The notes under the pieces were generated by a model. That model saw only the letters and a list, made by a program, of their open reading frames with translations, searched no databases and was not told the origin of the DNA. From assembly GCA_963811225.1 (NCBI GenBank), contig CAWEQO010000013.1, positions 124,001 through 188,000 on the forward strand: DNA of 64,000 bases, given 5' to 3'. Below are positions 33,144 to 42,715 of this stretch, one piece after another. Source of the stretch: CAWEQO01 sp963811225. Lineage in GTDB: Bacteria > Chloroflexota > Anaerolineae > Anaerolineales > Anaerolineaceae. The position numbers and the translations under genes are program-made. Within the stretch, counting starts at the first letter, position 1; each line of letters starts with the position of its first letter.

Positions 33144-35753
33144 TTATGGGTTTGGAGCGCTCCCGTTGCCGTTCGCGCTGCTCTTACCGTTCTCTACTTC
33201 GCTCCCGTTGCCGTTCGCGCTGCTGTTGCCGTTCTCTACTTCGCTTCCATCGCCGTTCGCGCTGCCCTTACCGTTCTCTACTTCGCTTCCATCGCCATTG
33301 CCCCTGCCATTTTCATCCTCACGGGAGAGCACGGCCAGGCCTGCCACAAAATCATCGTTATCCAGGTTCATCATGCGCACGCCGCGCGTCGCACGGCCCA
33401 TCTTGCTGATATCCTTCACCCGCAAGCGCAGCACCATACCGTTGGCGCTGATCAGCATCACTTCATCCTCGTCCTTGACCACCTTGGCGGCCGCAATCTC
33501 GCCGATCTCATCGAGGCTGCTCTTGCTGATGGTTAGCACGCCGCCCGTCGCCCGGCCCTTGACCGGATATTCGTCGACGTCAGTGCGCTTGCCATAACCC
33601 CTGTCGGTTACGATCAGCACCGAACTGTCCGGCTCGATCACCTCCATCGAGGTCAGCTTATCGCCTTGTTGCAGACGGATGCTAATCACGCCTGCTGCAG
33701 GCCGGCCCATCGGGCGGACGTCCTGCTCGGAAATGCGCAGGGCCTTGCCGCCGCGAGTCACCAGCAGCACGTCATCCTTGCCGGTGGTCGGGCGGACCCA
33801 GCACAGCTCATCGTCTTGATCCAGGTTGATGGCAATCAGGCCCGAGTTGCGCACATTCGAGAATTCGTCCAGCGACACCCGCTTGATACGGCCGTTGGCG
33901 GTCGCCATCACAAGATAGCGGTTCGAGGCGAAATCAGGGACGGCGAGGGCGGCAGTGATGTGCTCGTTGGGACCCAACGAGAGCACGTTGACAATCGGCA
34001 CACCCTTGTCGATCCGGCTGGCATCCGGGATCTGGTAGACCTTCTCGGAATAGACTTTGCCCTTATCGGAGAAGAACAGGATGGTGTTGAGCGTTCGGGC
34101 GTGGGTGAACACCTGCATGGCGTCCTCTTCCCGCACGGTCTGCCCGTTGATGCCCTTTCCGCCGCGGCCTCGTGTCCTGTAGACGCTCGGTGAAACGCGC
34201 TTGATGTAGCCCTTTTGTGTAATCGTGATCATGGCCGGTTCATCTTCGACCAGGTCTTCCTCGTCGAAGTTCTCGCTGGCATCCGGGGCAATGTGGGTGC
34301 GGCGCTCATCGCCGTACTTTTTGGACAGCTCATCCAGATCGGAGCGGATCACGCTCAGGATCTTCTTTGGCGAGGCCAACAGATCCTCCAAGTAAGCGAT
34401 CCGTTCCATCGTCTCGCTCTGCTCCGCTTCGATCTTTTGGCGCTCCAGGGCGGCCAGGCGGCGCAGCTGCAGGTCGAGGATGGCCTGCGCCTGCGGTTCC
34501 GACAGCTTGAAGCGTTCCATCAATTGCTGGCGGGCGTCATCGGCATCGTCGGCGTTGCGGATGGTGTAGATAACATCATCCAGGTTCGCCAGGGCGATCA
34601 GCAAGCCGTCCAGGATGTGCGCACGGCGGCGAGCCTTGTCCAGCTCGAACTGCGAGCGGCGTACGATGACATCTTTGCGATGCTCGACGAAGATCTGCAG
34701 GGAGCGTTTGAGGGTCAGCAGGCGCGGCTCGTTGTTGACCAACGCCAGCAGGTGCACACCAAACGTGGACTGCAGCGGGGTGTACTTGAAGAGCTGGTTG
34801 AGCACCTTCTTGGGTTGTGCGCCGCGCTTGAGCTCGATAACGATGCTCATGCCCCGCCGGTCGAACTCGTCGCGCAGATCGGTGATGGCGTCGATGCGCC
34901 CGCTGCGCGCCAGATCGGCGATGCGCTCGATCAGCGTGGTTTTGTTGATCTGATACGGGATTTCGGTCACCACGATCGAATAGCGCCCACCGCGCAGCTC
35001 TTCGACGTGGGCCTGACCGCGCAGCACGATCCGGCCGCGCCCGGTCGTATAGGCCGAGATGATGCCCTCGCGCCCAATAATCACGCCGCCGGTCGGGAAA
35101 TCTGGACCGGGGACGAAATTGAGCAGGTCATCGACGGCGATCTCATCGATCTCGTCGTAGTTGTCGATCACGTAGTTGATGGCGGCGGTCAGCTCACGGA
35201 GGTTGTGCGGCGGAATATTGGTCGCCATGCCGACGGCAATACCGGCCGAGCCGTTCAGCAGCAGGTTGGGCAGCCGCGAGGGCAGCACGGTGGGCTCTTG
35301 CAGCGAGCCGTCGAAGTTGTCGGTGAAGGCGACGGTGTCCTTCTCGATATCCACCAACATCTCTTCGGCCATCGCGCCCATGCGGGCCTCGGTGTAACGC
35401 ATGGCGGCCGGTGGGTCTCCATCGACCGAACCGAAGTTACCCTGGCCGTCTACCAGCAGGTAGCGCATGGAGAAGTCCTGCGCCAGGCGCGCCATGGCGT
35501 CATAGACGGCCATATCGCCGTGCGGGTGGAACTTACCCAGCACCTCGCCGACGATACGAGCGGACTTCTTGTACGAGGTGTTCGCCCGGATGCCCATCTC
35601 ATGCATGGCATACAAAATTCGGCGGTGGACCGGCTTGAGCCCGTCACGCGCGTCCGGCAGGGCGCGCGCCACGATCACGCTCATGGCATAATCCAGGTAT
35701 GCCGTTCGCATCTGTTCGTCGATGTCGACGGATTGAATGGTACCAATATCCAT
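33144..35753 (-). CDS. gyrA: DNA gyrase subunit A
   Basis: The 869-residue breakage-reunion subunit of gyrase introduces negative supercoils with GyrB. The N-terminal half has the DNA-binding region with AMRYTEARM, which holds the active Tyr. The C-terminal pinwheel domain carries the GyrA box region (YRTRGRGGKGING) that wraps DNA. After the last blade there is an unusual tail of about 60 residues made of repeats such as GSEVENGKSSANGN. The start at 35753 has AAGGA upstream; an extension to 35861 would run into a hairpin. No gyrB is in the window. Confidence 0.97.
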   Translation of the reverse strand: MDIGTIQSVDIDEQMRTAYLDYAMSVIVARALPDARDGLKPVHRRILYAMHEMGIRANTSYKKSARIVGEVLGKFHPHGDMAVYDAMARLAQDFSMRYLLVDGQGNFGSVDGDPPAAMRYTEARMGAMAEEMLVDIEKDTVAFTDNFDGSLQEPTVLPSRLPNLLLNGSAGIAVGMATNIPPHNLRELTAAINYVIDNYDEIDEIAVDDLLNFVPGPDFPTGGVIIGREGIISAYTTGRGRIVLRGQAHVEELRGGRYSIVVTEIPYQINKTTLIERIADLARSGRIDAITDLRDEFDRRGMSIVIELKRGAQPKKVLNQLFKYTPLQSTFGVHLLALVNNEPRLLTLKRSLQIFVEHRKDVIVRRSQFELDKARRRAHILDGLLIALANLDDVIYTIRNADDADDARQQLMERFKLSEPQAQAILDLQLRRLAALERQKIEAEQSETMERIAYLEDLLASPKKILSVIRSDLDELSKKYGDERRTHIAPDASENFDEEDLVEDEPAMITITQKGYIKRVSPSVYRTRGRGGKGINGQTVREEDAMQVFTHARTLNTILFFSDKGKVYSEKVYQIPDASRIDKGVPIVNVLSLGPNEHITAALAVPDFASNRYLVMATANGRIKRVSLDEFSNVRNSGLIAINLDQDDELCWVRPTTGKDDVLLVTRGGKALRISEQDVRPMGRPAAGVISIRLQQGDKLTSMEVIEPDSSVLIVTDRGYGKRTDVDEYPVKGRATGGVLTISKSSLDEIGEIAAAKVVKDEDEVMLISANGMVLRLRVKDISKMGRATRGVRMMNLDNDDFVAGLAVLSREDENGRGNGDGSEVENGKGSANGDGSEVENGNSSANGNGSEVENGKSSANGNGSAPNP
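33160..33320 (-). repeat. gyrA: 48-bp tandem repeats coding the GyrA tail
   Basis: About three imperfect copies of a 48-bp unit code for a 16-residue Gly/Asn/Ser/Glu repeat. They lie in frame at the very end of the gyrA gene. Confidence 0.85.
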
Positions 35754-35772
35754 AAATGATTCCTTGCTTTTG

Positions 35773-35859
35773 GGAGGTTGTCTAAAATGTGTTGTTTTGT
35801 GTGCGCTGCAACCCACGACACTGCAGCGCACACAAAACAACACGTTTTGGACAACCTCC
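35773..35859. repeat. 38-bp-arm inverted repeat in the gyrA leader
   Basis: Arms 35773-35810 and 35822-35859 pair with two mismatches and an 11-base loop. The repeat ends about 20 bases from the gyrA start, beside its ribosome binding site. Confidence 0.88.
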
Positions 35860-36225
35860 AATGGTTTGCGGTTGTCAGGTCAACGGTTTGCAGAGTCGTG
35901 GGGCGACAGAGAAATCTGCTGCCGGTTGACTTCGCTTGGGACTTTATAATTATACCTTAAATGTAGGGATTAGGCGGGAGAGCGTAAGGGCGATGGCCCA
36001 CTGCGGGGAACGGGCGCTCCTCCCACACCTGAAACTTCCCGGAAGGCAGAATCTTTGGCGGTGACGCAGTTGCTGCCGGGCGCTGTGCAAAATTCTAAAG
36101 ACCTCATCTGATTGACTTGGGCTGCGAAATTGAAGGTTTAACCAATGGCATCTCCAGAAAGATCTAGCGGATGCTGATGGCCTTGTCCTTGCTCTAAACG
36201 GAAAGATTAGCCTGGGGGAACCGCT
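35860..36225. other. Gap upstream of gyrA
   Basis: About 365 bases with no gene, tRNA or strong hairpin that I can see. It should contain the gyrA promoter near the AT-rich stretch at 35930-35965. Confidence 0.5.
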
Positions 36226-36690
36226 TTATGCGTGATTGGAGGATATAAACAGGTTGCGGATGAGCAGCGAGCCGCCAACCGCCATGGCGATGACGGCCAA
36301 GGTATAGGCTACAATCATGACCACCACCAGCACAAACCAGAAACCCACAAGTTCGGCGTCTCCATTGGCCAGACCCGTGACTTCTGCCACCAGCTGGCTG
36401 ATCAACAGCAAGGCGATGGCCGCCCCAAGGCCTCCCAAGATCCAGCCGCGCTGCGAGCGCGCCCGCAGCGCCGCCCAGACCAGCAGCCCTCCACCCAGCA
36501 GCGCCAGCGGAAACAGCTCGGCCGGCATCAGAAAATCGAAGCGGAAGAGGCCGTTCGTGATCAGAAAAACAACTGTCACCACCACCGGCGCAACGATCGG
36601 CAGCCAGGCCAGCGCAGTTCCTGCGATCGCCAAACCTTTGGAGAAGCCGCCTTTTTTACCCTCGATCTGGGTACCCTTCGTATGCTCCAT
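36226..36690 (-). CDS. Four-TM membrane protein of unknown function
   Basis: The 154-residue protein has a short basic N-terminus (GKKGGFSKG) and four TM helices, with a long last helix pair (FVLVVVMIVAYTLAVIAMAVGG). There is no known family. It is followed, going upstream, by a large membrane protein gene ending 24 bases away on the same strand, so both may be expressed together. Confidence 0.7.
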   Translation of the reverse strand: MEHTKGTQIEGKKGGFSKGLAIAGTALAWLPIVAPVVVTVVFLITNGLFRFDFLMPAELFPLALLGGGLLVWAALRARSQRGWILGGLGAAIALLLISQLVAEVTGLANGDAELVGFWFVLVVVMIVAYTLAVIAMAVGGSLLIRNLFISSNHA

Positions 36691-36714
36691 CCTGATCCTC
36701 TCTCTCTATAAGAG

Positions 36715-38775
36715 TTATGGTAAGCACTCCAGGTTTGTCATCAGGTTCTCGATCTGCTTGCCATCTTTCTTCTTCCAATCCGGCTCGGCGCGCATGCGCT
36801 GCAGTGCACTGCAAAACACCGGCCGCATGGTCTCATCGGCGCTGACCGCACCTGCGGCAATTTCCGTGGCCTGATCCCAATCGCCCAGGTGGACTCGAGC
36901 CTCCAGGAACGGCAGCCACTCGCTCAACAGCTCCGGGCCGTAACCCTGCGCCAGAGCATCTTCCTCCAGCCGGGCCGCTCCCTCCCAATCCCCCACCTGA
37001 CGAGCAAGCTCGGCCTTCTCAAAAGCATAGCACCAGGTGTGCGCCGGCTCCTTGCCGAACAACTCGGCGGGCGGCTGGGCGGGCGGAGCTGCGCCCGGCA
37101 GGATGCGCGACAGGTCCGAGAGCGGGATGGCATCTGTCAGCAAATACGGCAGCCCTGGAAAGACGTCGCCGCCGGTGTAGGCGCTGTCCAGGCTCCGCAG
37201 GCAGCCGGGCGAGGGATCGTAGATCACCACCGCCTGCGCCGTGGAGCCGTGGAAGCTCCTGGTCCGGTAGCTGGCAGAGATGGGCGTGCCGGGTCGCATG
37301 TTCGGCAGCGCTTCACCATTCAGACGGATGGTGGAATAGATCATCAGGTAGGGCATCTCGGCGCCGCGGAAATCGGGCGCGTAGATCCAGTTCAACGGCG
37401 CAATCAGCGAGTTGTCACTGACGTACTTCAACGGCAGCTCGTGGGTGATCAGGGCAGTGCCGGGCTCCAGCCCAGGTGCGCGCCAGGCCAACTGCCAGAA
37501 GAAGGTGCGCTGATTGTCCCAGTCGCGGCGATAGGTGTTGGCCGTGTTGAACTGAGCGCCCACCGCCAGGGCCACAAACAGGCTCAGCACCAGCGCCTTG
37601 CGCCGGTCGGTTTTCAGGAAATACTCCAGCAGCCCCACGAACAGCAGACTGCCGCCCAGCATCATCGACTGTAAGAAGCGGTCCCAGGGGAACTCCAGCG
37701 CAAACGGCAGCCCCGCAGCCCAGGAAGGTAGCCGACCGAGCAATATACCCAGCACACCCAGGGCAATCGCTTGCAGCGCCCAGCGATCTTCGCTCCCCTG
37801 GCTGGTCGCTGAAGCTTCCGGAGCCGGAGACAATTTCAGCAGGTACGCCAGCAAAACGACGAACACCGCCGCCACCAGGGCCAGCGTAAGCCAGGTCGAT
37901 ACGGCATTCAGCGGCAGCAGGAACAACTGCAAGCCCTGATCCCAACTGGCTACTGCGACGGTCGCCAGGGTTTGGATGAAGTCCTGGACTACCTGAAAGA
38001 CAAACGCCCGAGGCCCATCTGCGATGTATTGGGACAACTTAACCCCATAGGAGATGTAGTCTGACGAGCGCTGGTAGACGTACAGCCAAACGCCGTTGAG
38101 CAGCCACACCAGGGCATATGGCAGCCAGAGGAGCAGCGTGCGCACCGGGCGCTTGAGGACAGGCAGCCCCATCCCGGCCAGCAGGATCCATAGGATCAGC
38201 GGTCGCAGCAGCTCCAGTCCTAGAAAGTATTCCGAGGGGAACAGCCCCATCACCATGAACGCCAGCGCCAGGCCGGTCTGCGTCCAGGGGCGGCGGCCTG
38301 CTTGCCTGGCCCGTACCGCACGGGCTGTGAAGCCCAGCGACAGCAGGAACATGACCAGGGGCGCTTGCTCCTGGTTAGCGTGCGTGAAGGCGATCCACTG
38401 CTGCCCAAAGCCTGGGAATACCAGGAAGATCATGGCTGCCCAGGCGGATTGGCGCGGCTTGTCCGGCCAAATCTGGCGCAGCGACCACCACAATGCCAGC
38501 GCCGCAGCCAGCCGCACCACAAGGCCGTACAGCTGCCAGGCCAGGGGCGAATCGCGCAGGAGCGGGATGGTCAGCAAGAAGAAGGGGGCATCGAATGGGC
38601 GGAACATGCTGAACACGTCCAGCAGTTCCCGCAGCGAGAGGAAGCGGCTCAGCCAGGCAAAGGGCCAATCGTCCCAATAGAAACCGAGCCATGGAATGAG
38701 CAATCCATAACTCAATAACGCCAGCAGCGCTAACACTGCCGGCACCGGGATCGATCGACGCCTGGACTTTAGCAT
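36715..38775 (-). CDS. Large polytopic membrane protein, possible glycosyltransferase-like
   Basis: The 686-residue protein has about 12 TM helices in its first 430 residues, followed by a soluble part of about 250 residues. The first loop after TM1 has YWDDWPFAW, where two acidic residues follow the first helix, as in GT-C glycosyltransferases. The soluble C-terminal part has helix-turn-helix repeats (ELARQVGDWEGAARLEEDAL, VHLGDWDQATEIAAGAV) resembling TPR. It may transfer a sugar from a lipid donor, but this is a weak inference. The start at 38775 is preferred, with GGAG upstream, over 38802. Confidence 0.72.
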   Translation of the reverse strand: MLKSRRRSIPVPAVLALLALLSYGLLIPWLGFYWDDWPFAWLSRFLSLRELLDVFSMFRPFDAPFFLLTIPLLRDSPLAWQLYGLVVRLAAALALWWSLRQIWPDKPRQSAWAAMIFLVFPGFGQQWIAFTHANQEQAPLVMFLLSLGFTARAVRARQAGRRPWTQTGLALAFMVMGLFPSEYFLGLELLRPLILWILLAGMGLPVLKRPVRTLLLWLPYALVWLLNGVWLYVYQRSSDYISYGVKLSQYIADGPRAFVFQVVQDFIQTLATVAVASWDQGLQLFLLPLNAVSTWLTLALVAAVFVVLLAYLLKLSPAPEASATSQGSEDRWALQAIALGVLGILLGRLPSWAAGLPFALEFPWDRFLQSMMLGGSLLFVGLLEYFLKTDRRKALVLSLFVALAVGAQFNTANTYRRDWDNQRTFFWQLAWRAPGLEPGTALITHELPLKYVSDNSLIAPLNWIYAPDFRGAEMPYLMIYSTIRLNGEALPNMRPGTPISASYRTRSFHGSTAQAVVIYDPSPGCLRSLDSAYTGGDVFPGLPYLLTDAIPLSDLSRILPGAAPPAQPPAELFGKEPAHTWCYAFEKAELARQVGDWEGAARLEEDALAQGYGPELLSEWLPFLEARVHLGDWDQATEIAAGAVSADETMRPVFCSALQRMRAEPDWKKKDGKQIENLMTNLECLP

Positions 38776-38937
38776 ACTTCCGCTCCCTCTTTGGAAGTCC
38801 ATCCATACTTATGCAGTTGCTAGCGATCTAACGCTAAAGTGAGATCTGCGGCTGTGAGAGGTGAATGCTTTTTCATTTTAGCGAAGTTATCCAAGATTGT
38901 CCATCGAATCGTGGATTCCAAAAAATCAAGGCGTACC

Positions 38938-38966
38938 TTGCAAATCAGATCAGACTCTGCTATAAT
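38938..38966 (+). promoter_or_regulatory. Promoter of tRNA-Val
   Basis: TTGCAA and TATAAT stand 17 bases apart, with the tRNA 14 bases downstream. Confidence 0.85.
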
Positions 38967-38979
38967 TTCACCCGTTCAT

Positions 38980-39034
<55 letters not shown>

Positions 39035-39057
<23 letters not shown>

Positions 39058-39723
39058 TAAACACAAGAGACCGTTTCGGCGGTCTTTTTGTTTGGGTTCG
39101 GTGGTCCCCAGAAGGGGATGTTATTCGAGCCCTCTCGCGCCCACCATAAACACAAGAGACCGTTTCGGCGGTCTTTTTGTTTGGGTTCGGTGGTCCCCAG
39201 AAGGGGATGTTATTCGAGCCCTCTCGCGCCCACCATAAACACAAGAGACCGTTTCGGCGGTCTTTTTGTTTGGGTTCGGTGGTCCCCAGAAGGGGATGTT
39301 ATTCGAGCCCTCTCGCGCCCACCATAAACACAAGAGACCGTTTCGGCGGTCTTTTTGTTTGGGTTCGGTGGTCCCCAGAAGGGGATGTTATTCGAGCCCT
39401 CTCGCGCCCACCATAAACACAAGAGACCGTTTCGGCGGTCTTTTTGTTTGGGTTCGGTGGTCCCCAGAAGGGGATGTTATTCGAGCCCTCTCGCGCCCAC
39501 CATAAACACAAGAGACCGTTTCGGCGGTCTTTTTGTTTGGGTTCGGTGGTCCCCAGAAGGGGATGTTATTCGAGCCCTCTCGCGCCCACCATAAACACAA
39601 GAGACCGTTTCGGCGGTCTTTTTGTTTGGGTTCGGTGGTCCCCAGAAGGGGATGTTATTCGAGCCCTCTCGCGCCCACCATAAACACAAGAGACCGTTTC
39701 GGCGGTCTTTTTGTTTGGGTTCG
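39035..39723 (+). repeat. Tandem array of the tRNA-Val 3' end plus terminator, 89-bp period
   Basis: Starting inside the T-arm at 39035, a unit of 89 bp repeats at 39124, 39213, 39302, 39391, 39480, 39569 and 39658. Each unit holds the last 23 bases of the tRNA including CCA, a hairpin terminator (AGACCG...CGGTCT then T run), and about 27 bases of spacer with GGTCCCCAGAAGGGGA. The first unit belongs to the real tRNA and the last breaks off at 39723. The copies look identical. Open frames across the array are artefacts of the repeat. Confidence 0.97.
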
Positions 39724-39820
39724 TTTGAAGGTTGGCAGAAACGTTCTCATTCAACAACGTGTTACAATATCATCTCAGCGCCAATCGGCGCTGCTTGAGC
39801 GGATGTCCAATTCCCGCTTT

Positions 39821-39852
39821 CAGAACCGCCGCGTTTGCGGCGGTTCTCATTT
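39821..39852 (+). terminator. Hairpin in the leader of the PRC-barrel gene
   Basis: AGAACCGCCG pairs with CGGCGGTTCT, followed by CATTTT. It could be an attenuator in the leader or an end point of upstream transcription. Confidence 0.6.
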
Positions 39853-39980
39853 TAAATTATGGATTCCCCTATCCTAAGGGTAGGGAATTCCCTTTGATAA
39901 GGAGGGGTAAACTCTCCATTGATATCCCGCCCGCATTCCATTATAGTGTCATTAAAATTCGTCATTGCAGGAGGGTGGAA

Positions 39981-40766
39981 TTGTTTCGCAGTTTACAGAA
40001 CCTGATCGGCTACACCGTCCGCGCCCTCGACGGGGATATCGGAACCGTAGCCGATTTTTATTTCGATGATTTCGGATGGCAGGTGCGCTATTTGATCGTC
40101 CAGATGGACGTCGAGAATGGCGTCCGCCTATCACTGCTTTCACCGCTGGCGTTTGGCAACCTGGAAGAAACGGAGGAAGAAGGGGTCTTCCCCGTGCGCG
40201 TGAACCGTGCTCAGGTATTGAGAAGCCCGCTTTTACAAAAAGACGAGCCGGTCTCACTCCGCCATTTGACCGCCATTCACACGTTCTATCAATGGCCCAT
40301 CTATTGGGACATTGGGGACAAGGCCGAATACGGCCCCATCGAAGAAGGTATGACGGGCTACCCGATCGTCGAGATGATGACCGAAGCCGAGGCGCAGCGG
40401 GACAGCTTCTCGAATACCGAGAATCCGCACCTGCGCAGCGCCAAAGAGGTCATCGGTTATTACATCAACACCCGCGACGGCGTACAGGCGGCGCATGTCG
40501 CCGATTTCCTCGTCGAAGACGAGGGCTGGCGGGTGATGTATATGGTCGCGGATGCCGGCGGACAGGTCACCGATCGCTACGTGCTGCTGTCGCCCACCTG
40601 GGTTGAGAAAATCAACTGGCCGGATCGTGAAATCAATCTGGATCTCAAGACAGAAACCATCCGGAAGAGCCCCCCATATAACCCCGAGATGATTCTCGAC
40701 AGGGGTTATGAAGAGCAGCTGTTCCGTCACTTCAATCGCAAAGCATACTGGTCGAGAGAAAAATAA
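39981..40766 (+). CDS. PRC-barrel domain protein
   Basis: The 261-residue protein holds two PRC-barrel-like domains. The first (LIGYTVRALDGDIGTVADFYFDD then WQVRYLIVQ) is at residues 8-75. The second (VIGYYINTRDGVQAAHVADFLVEDEGW) follows at about 155-190. PRC barrels bind RNA or proteins and occur in RimM and photosynthetic reaction centre H. The TTG at 39981 is chosen because AGGAGGG stands six bases upstream; the frame is open further upstream to 39732 but lacks a start signal there. A lipoprotein gene follows after 13 bases. Confidence 0.82.
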   Translation: MFRSLQNLIGYTVRALDGDIGTVADFYFDDFGWQVRYLIVQMDVENGVRLSLLSPLAFGNLEETEEEGVFPVRVNRAQVLRSPLLQKDEPVSLRHLTAIHTFYQWPIYWDIGDKAEYGPIEEGMTGYPIVEMMTEAEAQRDSFSNTENPHLRSAKEVIGYYINTRDGVQAAHVADFLVEDEGWRVMYMVADAGGQVTDRYVLLSPTWVEKINWPDREINLDLKTETIRKSPPYNPEMILDRGYEEQLFRHFNRKAYWSREK

Positions 40767-40779
40767 AATTGGAGGTACC

Positions 40780-41724
40780 ATGAAAACAGTAAAGGCTTTA
40801 CCTATTCTTGCGCTGATTCTTGTCCTGGCGCTGGCGGCTTGCGTGCCGGCCACAGCCGTACCCGAGCAGCAAACACCGTTCTTTCTGACGGTCACTCCGT
40901 TAACGACCGTTGTGGTTCCGACTTCGGTGCAGAACCCGGTGACAACGCCGCTATCAAATTCGACCCCGGTCCTGCCGACCGATGTGCTGACCACGCCGTT
41001 CGTTCAAACCCCGATCGTGGAGACGCCGGTCCTCCCCACTGTGGTCCCAACCCAAGAGGTCCCGCAGACCGGTGGGAATGCATCTCCCTTCGATCAGGCC
41101 GGCGCTTTCGTCGCCCTGTATAACCAGCTGACCCAAATGGACAACCTGAACGTCCAGCAGTTGGGCGCTGTGCAACAGCCATACTTCTCGGTGCAAGCGC
41201 AGCTGCTGTTAGTTAACGGCCAGCAGGTGCAGGTATTCGAATTCGACAGCGTCTCTGCTCGCCAAGAAGCCGCGGACATGGTCTCGTCGACCGGCGAGAG
41301 CATCGGCGGGTATGTACCCAGCTTCGTTGGCACTCCGCACTTCTGGTCACAGGGTCGGCTGCTGACGATGTATGTTGGCAGTGACCAGCAGGTCATCGAT
41401 GCTTTCACCAGCATCCTCGGCCCGCAGATCAACAACCCGGTGGGCGCTGCCGCCACCCCGGTTGTCACCCAGCAGACCATTTTGCTGGCACAGCAATATC
41501 TAGCCGCCCTGCTTGGCGTGAACGTCAACCAGGTTGAACTGGTTTCCGTGCAGCAAGAGCAGTGGCCGAACGCATGCCTGGGTTTGGCGCAGCAAAATGA
41601 ATCCTGCGCGCAGGTGGTGACGCCCGGTTACCAGGTCCTGCTGCGGGTCAACAGCCAACTGTACCAGGTGCGCACCGATACTGTCGGCCAGCAGATCCGT
41701 GTCACCCAGGGACAGTCACAGTAA
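40780..41724 (+). CDS. Lipoprotein with Thr/Pro linker
   Basis: The 314-residue protein starts with a lipoprotein signal (LVLALAAC). A Pro/Thr/Val-rich linker follows to about residue 110, then a folded part beginning FDQAGAFVALYNQLTQMDN. The C-terminal segment has Cys residues (WPNACLGLAQQNESCAQVV), likely a disulfide. No enzyme motif is seen. The start at 40780 has GGAGGT upstream. It is translated closely after the PRC-barrel gene and a strong terminator follows. Confidence 0.82.
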   Translation: MKTVKALPILALILVLALAACVPATAVPEQQTPFFLTVTPLTTVVVPTSVQNPVTTPLSNSTPVLPTDVLTTPFVQTPIVETPVLPTVVPTQEVPQTGGNASPFDQAGAFVALYNQLTQMDNLNVQQLGAVQQPYFSVQAQLLLVNGQQVQVFEFDSVSARQEAADMVSSTGESIGGYVPSFVGTPHFWSQGRLLTMYVGSDQQVIDAFTSILGPQINNPVGAAATPVVTQQTILLAQQYLAALLGVNVNQVELVSVQQEQWPNACLGLAQQNESCAQVVTPGYQVLLRVNSQLYQVRTDTVGQQIRVTQGQSQ

Positions 41725-41739
41725 GAAAATCGAAAATCA

Positions 41740-41773
41740 AAAGCCCGCATCCCTTCTGGGTGCGGGCTTTTTT
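41740..41773 (+). terminator. Rho-independent terminator of the PRC-barrel/lipoprotein unit
   Basis: AAAGCCCGCATCCC pairs with GGGTGCGGGCTTT around TTCT, followed by T residues. Confidence 0.95.
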
Positions 41774-41856
41774 GATGGCGGCAGAGGGTATAATAAAACC
41801 AGTCGGTTGCTGCCAGAGCAGCGACCCCAGCAATTATCTTTTCAGGTGGGTATCCT

Positions 41857-42621
41857 ATGACTCCCGTAAAGAACTATCTAATCGACATGGATGGCGTGCT
41901 CGTGCGCGGCTCAACTATGATCCCCGGCGCAGACGAGTTCATCAACCGGCTGCGCAGCGCCGCCGCCAAATTCGTCGTCCTCACCAACAACTCGCGCTAC
42001 ACCCCGCGTGACCTGTCACACTACCTGCATACCGTCGGGATCACGATCAACGAGAGGGAGATCTTCACCTCGGCGATCGCGACCGCCCGCTTCCTGCGAG
42101 CCCAGCGCCCGCACAGCACCGCCTTCGTGATCGGCGAGAGCGGCTTGACCTCCGCCATCCACGAGGTGGGCTATATCATCACCGAGTTCGATCCCGAGTA
42201 TGTGGTGCTGGGCGAGACGGTCAACTACAACCTGGAACAGGTCACCAAGGCCATCCGGCTGGTGGCGGGCGGCGCACACTTCATCGCCACCAACCCCGAC
42301 CCCTCCGGCCCCTCCGCCGAGGGTGTGGTACCGGGCTGCGGCGCGATGGCGGCTCTAATCGAGCGCGCCACCGGGATCGAGCCTTTCTTTGTCGGCAAGC
42401 CCAACCCCTTAATGATGCGCTCGGCGCTCAACTACCTCGAAGTCCACTCCGAGAACACCGTCATCGTGGGCGACCGGATGGACACCGATATCGTCGCCGG
42501 GGTGCAAAGCGGGATGGAAACCATCCTGGTGTTGAGCGGTATCACCACCAAAGATGAAGTGTCGCGTTATCCCTATGTGCCCGGCAGCATTGTGGGCTCT
42601 GTCGCCGACATCCAAGTATAA
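41857..42621 (+). CDS. HAD-superfamily phosphatase (NagD-like, subfamily IIA)
   Basis: The 254-residue protein has all four HAD motifs: DMDGVLVRG (nucleophile and acid Asp, residue 10), VVLTNNSRY, GKPNPLM (Lys) and VGDRMDTDI. The C2-type cap lies between the second and third motif. Members of this group dephosphorylate UMP, p-nitrophenyl phosphate or glycerol phosphate; the specific substrate is unknown. It is a single gene between terminators, with AGGTGGG before the ATG. Confidence 0.93.
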   Translation: MTPVKNYLIDMDGVLVRGSTMIPGADEFINRLRSAAAKFVVLTNNSRYTPRDLSHYLHTVGITINEREIFTSAIATARFLRAQRPHSTAFVIGESGLTSAIHEVGYIITEFDPEYVVLGETVNYNLEQVTKAIRLVAGGAHFIATNPDPSGPSAEGVVPGCGAMAALIERATGIEPFFVGKPNPLMMRSALNYLEVHSENTVIVGDRMDTDIVAGVQSGMETILVLSGITTKDEVSRYPYVPGSIVGSVADIQV

Positions 42622-42637
42622 TCATCCGGCTTAAAAC

Positions 42638-42692
42638 CAATCCGAGAAATCGGAGTGCGATGTTACAACATCCACTTCGATTTCTCGGATTG
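42638..42692. terminator. 15-bp-arm hairpin between convergent genes
   Basis: CAATCCGAGAAATCG pairs with CGATTTCTCGGATTG; further partly paired bases follow inside. It lies between the HAD and rnz stops. Confidence 0.8.
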
Positions 42693-42715
42693 ATTCGATG
42701 ACCGTAGAGGAAAGG

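Noticed and set aside
34215..35759. 514-codon open frame on the plus strand
   Set aside because: It is antisense to gyrA, has shadow composition and no recognisable domain.
39088..39757. Series of 63-114 codon open frames on both strands repeating every 89 bases
   Set aside because: They arise only from the tandem tRNA-Val array; the sequence is tRNA end, terminator and spacer.
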